From positions 1-10,936 of the forward strand of contig JASHWA010000047.1 in the NCBI GenBank assembly GCA_030044325.1: a stretch of 10,936 bases of DNA. Reading direction: 5' to 3'. The position numbers were made by a program, and so were the translations under genes. Source of the DNA: Bryobacteraceae bacterium (lineage in GTDB: Bacteria > Acidobacteriota > Terriglobia > Bryobacterales > Bryobacteraceae). Shown here piece by piece: positions 6,499 to 10,936 of this stretch (position 1 is its first letter; each line of letters begins with the position of its first letter). Below the pieces are notes generated by a model. That model was not told where the DNA came from. It did not search any database and saw only the letters and a list, made by a program, of their open reading frames with translations.

Positions 6499-6533
6499 AA
6501 ACCCCGCGTGGCTCCCCGCTCGCGGGGTTTTTT
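6499..6533 (+). terminator. Rho-independent terminator of the HU gene
   Basis: AAACCCCGCG (6499-6508) pairs with CGCGGGGTTT (6521-6530) across a 12-base loop, a perfect 10-pair GC-rich stem followed by T (run 6528-6533). It starts 34 bases after the HU stop. On the minus strand the same stem is followed by TTT, so it may also serve tatA, whose stop is at 6575. Confidence 0.9.
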
Positions 6534-6562
6534 GATGATGCCGCGGGGTTTTTTGATGATCC
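6521..6562. repeat. 21-bp tandem duplication of the terminator 3' arm
   Basis: Bases 6521-6541 and 6542-6562 are two adjacent 21-base units differing at a single position. Each holds the CGCGGGG arm, six T and GATGAT. The duplication gives the one 5' arm (6499-6508) two alternative pairing partners, each with its own T-run. It looks like replication slippage or a tandem duplication of the terminator half. Confidence 0.9.
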
Positions 6563-6574
6563 TATGAACTTTGC

Positions 6575-6763
6575 TTAGGCTTGCTTCTTCTCTTCCGAAG
6601 CGGGCGGTGCGGCAGGCGGCTCGTCACCCTTGAGGGCGGATTTGAAATTGCGGATTCCTTCACCCAGTCCCTTGCCGACGTCGGCGATTTTCTTTCCGCC
6701 GAAGAAGATCATAAAAACCAGCACTATCACCAGTAGATGTTGCGGCTGCAGCAGATCGCGCAT
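6575..6763 (-). CDS. tatA: Sec-independent translocase subunit TatA
   Basis: TatA is the small inner-membrane subunit that forms the protein-conducting part of the twin-arginine pathway for folded proteins. The 62-residue product has the family layout: a short polar N-terminus, one membrane helix (about 9-21, LLVIVLVFMIFF), the FGGKK hinge (21-25), an amphipathic helix GKGLGEGIRNFKSALKG (30-46), and a charged, Pro/Ala-rich tail. The hinge reads KKIADVG where many TatA proteins have KKLPELG, so the usual proline is absent. The ATG at 6763 is preceded by AGAGGAGAG (on plus, 6768-6776), a good ribosome site. No tatB or tatC lies beside it, which is common outside enterobacteria. It is convergent with HU and divergent from the small basic ORF, whose first codons overlap its probable promoter. 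Confidence 0.93.
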   Translation of the reverse strand: MRDLLQPQHLLVIVLVFMIFFGGKKIADVGKGLGEGIRNFKSALKGDEPPAAPPASEEKKQA

Positions 6764-6783
6764 AACGCTCTCCTCTTAACGTC

Positions 6784-6789
6784 CAGTCT
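6784..6789 (-). promoter_or_regulatory. Possible -10 box of tatA
   Basis: On the minus strand TAGACT lies 20 bases before the tatA ATG, with the Shine-Dalgarno AGAGGAGAG in between. It matches four of six TATAAT positions. Its -35 would fall inside the divergent small ORF (about 6807-6812), where no good match is seen. Confidence 0.3.
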
Positions 6790-6792
6790 AGC

Positions 6793-6954
6793 ATGAAGCG
6801 TCGAAACACTCGGGCAACCACCACATTCGATCAGAAAAAGGAAGTGCGTGCCATCGCGCGTGAGCGCGTCGGTTCCGTCAAGCCCTCACGCGCCATCATT
6901 CCCAAATCGAAACGTCGCAAGCCCAAACACAAAAAGCCGCCCGGTGACGACTAG
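6793..6954 (+). CDS. Candidate small, very basic protein (53 residues)
   Basis: An uninterrupted ATG-to-TAG frame encodes 53 residues, below common gene-calling cut-offs. It starts MKRRNTRATTTFDQKK, continues with EVRAIARERVGSVKPS and ends with a lysine/arginine-rich segment (KSKRRKPKHKKPP) and GDD. About a third of its residues are K or R, so RNA, DNA or ribosome binding is plausible; this is inferred from composition. It fills the otherwise empty gap between tatA and the VWA gene, its composition is unlike that of a random GC-rich frame, and a hairpin follows the stop. Against it: no Shine-Dalgarno and no clear promoter before the ATG, which lies only 29 bases from the divergent tatA start. 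I have a vague sense of similar acidobacterial hypothetical proteins but cannot name a family. Cytoplasmic, function unknown. Confidence 0.6.
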   Translation: MKRRNTRATTTFDQKKEVRAIARERVGSVKPSRAIIPKSKRRKPKHKKPPGDD

Positions 6955-6955
6955 C

Positions 6956-6994
6956 GCTGCAAGCTCCCGGCGGATCTCTAAATCCGCCCGCAGC
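6956..6994. terminator. Possible two-way terminator hairpin
   Basis: GGCGGAT (6969-6975) pairs with ATCCGCC (6982-6988) around a 6-base loop, with an outer GCTGC/GCAGC pair (6956-6960 with 6990-6994). It lies between the stop of the small basic ORF and the stop of the convergent VWA gene. No T-run follows on either side. Confidence 0.45.
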
Positions 6995-6997
6995 CCC

Positions 6998-7918
6998 TTA
7001 CTTTACATACACCCGCGTCGGAGCCTCCACCTTCACCCCCGGCACTTCCGTCATCACCTTCACGCCTTCGACGCCCTTCGCGTTCGCCGTGATGGTCACG
7101 CGATACTGATTCTCCAGCCGGCCTTCAAAATCCTTCAAGAACGGCGAAATCGTCACCGGATTCGAGAATCCCTGAAAATATGCCGTCCCGCCCGTCTCCT
7201 CGCTCGCCTCGATCAGATGCCCCTGCGCGACCGTCCTCTGCCATCCGCTGCGTCCATACAACCCCGCGCCGCGCAGATAAATCGAATACAATTCGACTCC
7301 GCTCTTCAACGTGTCCTCGATCGCCGCGTTCACGTATGGATCGTCCGGATCGGCCGTCCCCCAGTAACGATCCACTCCGTCGGTCAGCATCAGCACCGCC
7401 TTGCGGTCCGTCGCTTCCTTCGACGGCCAGTGTTTCACCAGGTACGACAGCGAAAAATACGGCGTCCCGTTTTCGCCCGGCACGCCCAGCGGCAAGCGCA
7501 GCGCACTCGCGGCTTTCTCATGATCCGCCGTAAATCCCTGCGCGAGCTGGAATCCTCCGTTGCGCATGTACCCCACGGCGACCTGTGTGCTCGCCGGCAG
7601 CGCTTCGATAAATCGCTTCAACTCGCCCAAGTGAACCGACAGGCTCGCCGATCGCGTCGAATCGTCCAGGTAAATGAAAAGCTGCATGTCGGCCAGATTG
7701 CCGGCCAATCGCTCCAGCCGCACCACCTGCGCGGGCCGATGATCCACCGCCACTTTCAGATCGCCCGCATCCAGCGTCTTCGCCGGACGAACCGTGATCA
7801 CCATGTGCGCCGTCCCGCCCGCCGTGTCCGGCAGCGACGCGCCGCGCGCCACGCCGGCGCCGGCAAAAACGCCCGTCGCAAAAATCACAGCGATGTTTCC
7901 CAAAATGTTTCGTGCCAT
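6998..7918 (-). CDS. Exported von Willebrand factor A (VWA) domain protein
   Basis: This 306-residue protein has an N-terminal signal peptide (hydrophobic 6-20, likely cleavage near VARGAS), then a short beta region (30-75) and a VWA fold. The first VWA strand is MQLFIYLDDSTRS (78-90), and the second metal-site motif is VLMLTDGVDRY (175-185). The metal-ion-dependent adhesion site is not classical: DDSTRS stands in place of DxSxS, so metal binding may be altered, though the TDG motif is intact. The order of elements recalls the VWFA-related proteins that are numerous in Acidobacteria. Such proteins usually mediate protein-protein contacts at the cell surface or periplasm; the partner is unknown. 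The ATG at 7918 has AGAGGG about 7 bases before it. It is transcribed divergently from the histidine kinase across a 108-base gap. Confidence 0.85.
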   Translation of the reverse strand: MARNILGNIAVIFATGVFAGAGVARGASLPDTAGGTAHMVITVRPAKTLDAGDLKVAVDHRPAQVVRLERLAGNLADMQLFIYLDDSTRSASLSVHLGELKRFIEALPASTQVAVGYMRNGGFQLAQGFTADHEKAASALRLPLGVPGENGTPYFSLSYLVKHWPSKEATDRKAVLMLTDGVDRYWGTADPDDPYVNAAIEDTLKSGVELYSIYLRGAGLYGRSGWQRTVAQGHLIEASEETGGTAYFQGFSNPVTISPFLKDFEGRLENQYRVTITANAKGVEGVKVMTEVPGVKVEAPTRVYVK

Positions 7919-7952
7919 GTTCCGGCCCTCTGTTCAGTTGGATGCAACCCAT

Positions 7953-7965
7953 TAACCCGTGGTTA
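7953..7965. promoter_or_regulatory. Small palindrome in the VWA/kinase divergent gap
   Basis: TAACC (7953-7957) and GGTTA (7961-7965) are perfect inverted halves around CGT. A second pair, CGATA (8007-8011) and TATCG (8018-8022), flanks the -10-like box of the kinase. Either could be an operator shared by the two divergent genes, but arms of five bases are short enough to arise by chance. Confidence 0.25.
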
Positions 7966-8013
7966 CCGCTCCTAGGAAACGTCCTAAACTCGCCGTCCTT
8001 CCCAGCCGATACA

Positions 8014-8019
8014 TAAATA
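8014..8019 (+). promoter_or_regulatory. -10-like box before the hybrid kinase
   Basis: TAAATA lies 7 bases before the ATG at 8027, in a local A/T island (8009-8020) in GC-rich DNA. No Shine-Dalgarno is present, so the transcript may be leaderless. No -35 match is evident. Confidence 0.35.
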
Positions 8020-8026
8020 TCGACTT

Positions 8027-9199
8027 ATGGCCGCCAACGCCGCTCCTCTCGATCCTCAGACTCCGGCGACCGAACCAAGCCCGGCGCCCCCTAATAACGA
8101 ACTCGAACAGCTCAAGAACCTCTTTCTCGCCAGCTTGACCCACGAAATCCGCACCCCGCTCAGCGGAATCATCGGAATGGCCGACCTGCTGCTTGAAACC
8201 CGCCTCGACGATGAGCAGCGTGAATACGTCCACGCCGCGCGCCTGTGCGCCGAAAATCTCTTCGAGCTGCTCAACTCCGCCCTGGAATACTCCGCTCTCG
8301 AAGCCGGCCAGCTCGCCCTCGATGAGAGCGAATTCAGCATCAAGGAAATGATCGACGCCGCCATCAATCAGCAGCTCGCGCGCGCCCGCGCCAAGCGGCT
8401 GCGCCTGTTTTCCACTCTCGAAGCCGGCCTTCCCGAAACCATGCTCGGCGACGGCCCCAAGGTCCGCGAGCTTCTCGGCCACATCCTCGGCAACGCCGTA
8501 AAATTCACCCCCTCCGGCACGGTCGAGCTGCGCGCCTCCATCCGCGCCGATCCCCAGCGCGATCCCGGCCCCTGGCTCGTCGTCGAAGTGCGCGACACCG
8601 GCATCGGCATTCCCCCCGATCGGATGGAAGCCATCTTCGAGTCCTTCCGCCAGGTGGACACCGGCCTCTCGCGCACCTATCCCGGACTCGGTCTCGGACT
8701 CGCGCTCGCGCGAAAACTGGCCGCCCTCATGCACGGATCCATCTCCGTTCAAAGCGCTCCCGGACAGGGATCCGCTTTCACCGTTCGTCTGCCCCTGCGC
8801 TGCGCGCACGAAGCCTCCACCCCGCGCTCCTCCCACCGCCGCACCATCCTCGTGGTCGAGGACAACGCCGTCAACCTCACCGTCTTGCGCCACATGCTCG
8901 AGCGCCGCGACGTCCAGGTCGAATGCGCCTCTTCCGGTCACGACGCCATTCAAGCCGCCGCCGGCCGCCGCTTCGATCTGGTTCTTATGGATCTGCAAAT
9001 GCCCGAAATGGACGGGCTCGAAGCCACCGCCCGAATCCGCGCCATCCCCGGCTACTCCGAGGTCCCCATCCTCGCCGTCACCGCCACCAACTCCGATGAA
9101 ATGCGCGAGCGCTGCCGCCACGCCGGTATGCAGGCGCTCCTGCTCAAACCCATCGAATCCGCCGCCCTCTGGTCCGCCGTCACGAAATTCCTCAAATAG
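8027..9199 (+). CDS. Soluble hybrid histidine kinase / response regulator
   Basis: This 390-residue cytoplasmic two-component protein has the kinase and receiver in one chain. Residues 1-24 are a Pro/Ala-rich linker without a membrane helix. The dimerisation/phosphoacceptor domain has SLTHEIRTPLSG with the acceptor H39. The ATPase domain has the N-box GHILGNAVKF (N156), the G1 box DTGIGI (190-195), the F-box IFESFRQVD (203-211) and the G2 box GLGLGLA (220-226). The receiver domain (272-390) has VVEDN (acidic pair E278, D279), the phosphoacceptor D322 in LMDLQMPEMDG, T352, and the conserved lysine K374 in LLLKPIE. All catalytic residues are present. There is no PAS, GAF or other sensor domain and no DNA-binding output, so it probably takes its signal from a partner and passes phosphate to a phosphotransfer protein elsewhere. 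The ATG at 8027 has no ribosome site, only a -10-like box. Confidence 0.92.
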   Translation: MAANAAPLDPQTPATEPSPAPPNNELEQLKNLFLASLTHEIRTPLSGIIGMADLLLETRLDDEQREYVHAARLCAENLFELLNSALEYSALEAGQLALDESEFSIKEMIDAAINQQLARARAKRLRLFSTLEAGLPETMLGDGPKVRELLGHILGNAVKFTPSGTVELRASIRADPQRDPGPWLVVEVRDTGIGIPPDRMEAIFESFRQVDTGLSRTYPGLGLGLALARKLAALMHGSISVQSAPGQGSAFTVRLPLRCAHEASTPRSSHRRTILVVEDNAVNLTVLRHMLERRDVQVECASSGHDAIQAAAGRRFDLVLMDLQMPEMDGLEATARIRAIPGYSEVPILAVTATNSDEMRERCRHAGMQALLLKPIESAALWSAVTKFLK

Positions 9200-9216
9200 C
9201 TTTGGGATTATTCCTG

Positions 9217-9311
9217 ACCCCGACCCGCGACCATAGGGAGCGGTCTTCGTCGCGTTTTCGCGCGGCTCTACTCACTTGCTCGACACCGAACCGCGACCGA
9301 AGGAAGCGGCT
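9217..9311. repeat. Imperfect intergenic repeat pair
   Basis: Two 29-base units, 9217-9245 and 9283-9311, agree at 22 of their first 27 positions and share the core CCGCGACC followed by a purine run and AGCGG. They lie 66 bases apart, start to start, in the gap between the kinase stop and the mutarotase stop. Each unit has a small internal inverted repeat (GACC/GGTC in the first, CCG/CGG in the second). I have the impression that similar CCGCGACC...GGGAGCGG sequences recur between genes in acidobacterial genomes; that is recollection, not proof. The rest of the 127-base gap holds nothing else I recognise. Confidence 0.6.
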
Positions 9312-9326
9312 AACGCTGACACGTTC

Positions 9327-9662
9327 TCACTGCGCCAGCCTGAAAACGCACTCCGTACTCATCCATTTCTCCCCCGGCCTCGCCCCCGCGAGCGCCTGCT
9401 GATACTTCCACATCAACTCTTCCCACTCCCGGACTTTGGGATTCGCCGCGTCTCTCTTCAACTTCTCCTCAAACGAAAATCCCTCCACCGTATCCAGAAT
9501 CATGAACAGCCGGTTCCCGCCCAGATAAATCTCCATCTCCCGAATCCCCGCCTCGCGCAGGCTTTCGAGCACCTCCGGCCACACCCGCTCGTGATAGCGT
9601 TTGTACTCCGCGATCAGCTCCGGATCATCTTTCAAATCGAGCATCATGCACACGCGCGCCAT
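9327..9662 (-). CDS. L-rhamnose mutarotase family protein
   Basis: This 111-residue protein of the RhaM/YiiL family (ferredoxin-like alpha/beta barrel dimer) is the usual length. Members interconvert the alpha and beta anomers of L-rhamnose or related sugars. Residues that match the E. coli active site by pattern: Y20 and H24 in EYKRYHERVWPEVL, Y46 in EIYLGGNRLF, and the tryptophans W80 and W85 in REWEELMWKY. No rhamnose kinase, isomerase or aldolase lies nearby, so the substrate could be another sugar such as L-fucose, as in related members. The ATG at 9662 is supported by a good ribosome site (GGAGG, on plus 9669-9673, 6 bases away). A second in-frame Met codon at residue 6 is less favoured. 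It is divergent from the TMTC-like gene. Cytoplasmic. Confidence 0.88.
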   Translation of the reverse strand: MARVCMMLDLKDDPELIAEYKRYHERVWPEVLESLREAGIREMEIYLGGNRLFMILDTVEGFSFEEKLKRDAANPKVREWEELMWKYQQALAGARPGEKWMSTECVFRLAQ

Positions 9663-9679
9663 CGCCTTCCTCCCGACAA

Positions 9680-9708
9680 ATTATGCCACCCCGCCAAACA
9701 CGCGAAAA
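9680..9708 (-). promoter_or_regulatory. Putative promoter of the mutarotase gene
   Basis: On the minus strand CATAAT (9680-9685) is a 5/6 match to the -10 consensus, with TTTTCG (9703-9708) 17 bases upstream as a weak -35. The predicted start leaves a leader of about 10-12 bases containing the GGAGG ribosome site. Confidence 0.45.
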
Positions 9709-9745
9709 AGCGGAGTGACATCCTTTCGGGACCTCACCGTTCCGG

Positions 9746-9756
9746 TAAAATAATAC
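9746..9756 (+). promoter_or_regulatory. -10-like boxes before the TMTC-like gene
   Basis: TAAAAT (9746-9751, inside GGTAAAAT 9744-9751) overlaps TAATAC (9751-9756). These end 11 and 6 bases before the ATG at 9763, so the mRNA would have a very short or no leader. The only purine-rich stretch before the ATG (GGAAG) is weak and too close. The octamer GGTAAAAT is the same as the one at 1283-1290. Confidence 0.4.
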
Positions 9757-9762
9757 GGAAGC

Positions 9763-10936
9763 ATGTCGCGCGCCCGGACTGCCGCGCCCCAGCCAACCCC
9801 CGCCAACGCGAAAAAAGGAATCGCGAAAAACCCTCCCTCGCGGCGCGGCCTCTGGATTTGCGCAGCGCTTTTCCTCGCCGCGCTCCTGGTCTTCGGCGCC
9901 GCCGCCCGCAACGGCTTCATCGGCCTCGATGACGACCCCTATGTCGTTTCCAACGCAATCGTCCAGCGCGGCTTGACCCTCGACGGCGTCCTGTGGGCCT
10001 TCCGCTCCGTCAATCCCTACTACTGGCAGCCGCTCACCTGGCTTTCGCACATGGCCGTCTGCCAGTTCTTCGGACTGAATCCCGCCGCGCATCACCTCGC
10101 CAACGTCTTCATTCATGGCGCAAGCGGCGTGCTCCTGTTTCTCCTGCTGCGGCGAACCACCGGCGCCCTGTGGAAAAGCGCCGCCGTCGCCGCCCTTTTC
10201 CTCATCCATCCGCTGCGCGTCGAATCGGTGGCCTGGGTCGCCGAACGCAAAGATGTCCTCTCCGTCTTCTTCTCCCTGCTGACCTGCCTCGCCTACGCGC
10301 ACTACAGCGAAGACCCGAAATCGCTAAAGCGTTACGCGGCCGTTCTGATCCTGTGCCTGTGCGCGCTCATGTCAAAGCCCATGGCGATGCCGCTGCCCGC
10401 GCTGCTCCTCATTCTCGATTTCTGGCCCCTGCGCAGATGGCCCGCGCAGTCCGCCTGGCGCCTGCTCGCCGAAAAACTGCCTCTTTTCGCTCTCTCCGCC
10501 GCCGTCGGCGTCGCCACTCTCATCGGCCAGCGCGAATTCATCCACACCGTCGCCGCAACTCCGCTGTCCACCGCGGATCGCCTCTCCAACGTCCCGCTCA
10601 CCTATCTCTTTTACATCTGGAAAACACTGTGGCCGCACCCGCTCGGCCTGTATTATCCCTACCAGCCGATCCCCATCTGGGCCGGCTGCCTGTCCTGGGC
10701 CGCCGTGCTGATCCCCACCGTGCTCGCGCTCCGAGCGATCGCCGCCGGCTCGTCCCACTCCGGCTGGTGGGCCGCCGGATGGCTTTGGTGGATCGTCGCT
10801 CTTCTGCCGACCATCTGGATCACGGACCGCTGGGACCGCTTCACCTACCAGCCCGCCATCGGCCTGCTCCTCCTGATCGTCTGGGCCATCGCCGCGATCT
10901 TCGAGACACGAAAATGGCCCGCGCAAGCCGCGGCCT
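9763..10936 (+). CDS. TMTC-like multi-pass membrane protein (putative GT-C glycosyltransferase), 3'-truncated by window edge
   Basis: The frame is open from the ATG at 9763 to the window end, 391 residues so far. It belongs to the bacterial family resembling animal TMTC proteins (O-mannosyltransferase-like, usually annotated as TPR proteins). After a basic cytoplasmic N-terminus comes the first membrane helix (about 30-48), then LDDDPYVVSN (55-64) with the acidic motif placed in the first outer loop as in GT-C enzymes. Family signatures follow: YYWQPLTWLSHM (86-97), HPLRVESVAWVAERKDVLS (149-167), LMSKPMAMPLPALLLILDFWPL (202-223) and DRFTYQPAIGL (358-368). Many hydrophobic segments follow one another, so eight or more helices are likely. 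Family members normally continue into C-terminal TPR repeats, which lie beyond the window. It probably transfers a sugar from a lipid carrier to exported proteins, inferred from fold. Family confidence is high. Confidence 0.87.
   Translation, partial: MSRARTAAPQPTPANAKKGIAKNPPSRRGLWICAALFLAALLVFGAAARNGFIGLDDDPYVVSNAIVQRGLTLDGVLWAFRSVNPYYWQPLTWLSHMAVCQFFGLNPAAHHLANVFIHGASGVLLFLLLRRTTGALWKSAAVAALFLIHPLRVESVAWVAERKDVLSVFFSLLTCLAYAHYSEDPKSLKRYAAVLILCLCALMSKPMAMPLPALLLILDFWPLRRWPAQSAWRLLAEKLPLFALSAAVGVATLIGQREFIHTVAATPLSTADRLSNVPLTYLFYIWKTLWPHPLGLYYPYQPIPIWAGCLSWAAVLIPTVLALRAIAAGSSHSGWWAAGWLWWIVALLPTIWITDRWDRFTYQPAIGLLLLIVWAIAAIFETRKWPAQAAA

Noticed and set aside
6848..7975. A 375-codon plus-strand frame over the VWA gene
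   Set aside because: Arg/His/Pro-rich antisense shadow; the VWA protein on the other strand has a signal peptide and recognisable motifs.
7952..9121. A 389-codon minus-strand open frame across the hybrid kinase
   Set aside because: The product is a Gly/Ala/Asp/Glu-rich mirror of the kinase codons. The kinase has every expected motif on the plus strand.
9711..9741. Imperfect inverted repeat (GGAGTGACATCC / GGGACCTCACC) as an operator between the mutarotase and TMTC-like genes
   Set aside because: The arms align only with gaps and mismatches; too weak to list as a site.
9625..10302. A 225-codon minus-strand frame over the start of the TMTC-like gene
   Set aside because: It is antisense to clear family signatures and would also cover the divergent promoters; no domain is recognisable.
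1..10936. A defence, mobile or phage-related island
   Set aside because: No integrase, transposase, toxin-antitoxin pair, nuclease-helicase cassette, tRNA attachment site or shift in base composition is seen. The gene set is mostly housekeeping and metabolic.

Overview
The window reads as chromosomal DNA of a GC-rich bacterium. It most resembles the Acidobacteriota, and within them the Solibacter/Bryobacter type. This is an inference from gene content: a secreted DUF1080 (3-keto-disaccharide hydrolase-like) protein, a von Willebrand A protein of the kind common in acidobacteria, a TMTC-like membrane glycosyltransferase, dense non-overlapping gene packing and strong G/C preference at codon third positions. 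No rRNA or marker gene is present to prove it. I see no transposase, integrase, tRNA, CRISPR array or phage gene.

Layout. Bases 1-3386, plus strand: the 3' part of glmM (phosphoglucosamine mutase, cut by the window start), a secreted DUF1080 protein, a histone-deacetylase-like zinc amidohydrolase whose TTG start overlaps the preceding stop codon, and a small secreted protein of unknown function behind a perfect ribosome binding site. Bases 3397-3424 form a hairpin between convergent genes. Bases 3413-5929, minus strand: an HpcH/HpaI (CitE-like) aldolase of the DUF6986 type, preceded on the same strand by a YprB-like DEDD exonuclease. Bases 5930-6164 hold divergent promoters. An HU-type DNA-binding protein follows (plus), with a strong terminator, and then tatA (minus). 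Divergent from tatA is a 53-codon, very basic small ORF (6793-6954). Bases 6998-7918, minus: a secreted VWA-domain protein. Bases 8027-9199, plus: a soluble hybrid histidine kinase/response regulator. Bases 9217-9311 carry an imperfect intergenic repeat pair. Bases 9327-9662, minus: an L-rhamnose-mutarotase-family protein. From 9763 to the window end, plus: the N-terminal 391 residues of a TMTC-like membrane protein.

How the genes work together. There is no single pathway. glmM (cell-wall precursor synthesis), HU (nucleoid) and tatA (protein export) are housekeeping genes. The DUF1080 protein and the mutarotase point to sugar use. The DUF1080 and HDAC-like genes are probably co-translated. 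The kinase, the VWA protein, the aldolase and the small secreted protein have no clear partner here.

No obviously new multi-gene system is visible. The most interesting signals are the repeated placement of -10-like boxes 6-11 bases before ATG codons (suggesting leaderless mRNAs) beside genes with strong Shine-Dalgarno sites, the uncalled basic small ORF facing tatA, the tandemly duplicated 3' arm of the HU terminator, and the intergenic repeat pair.
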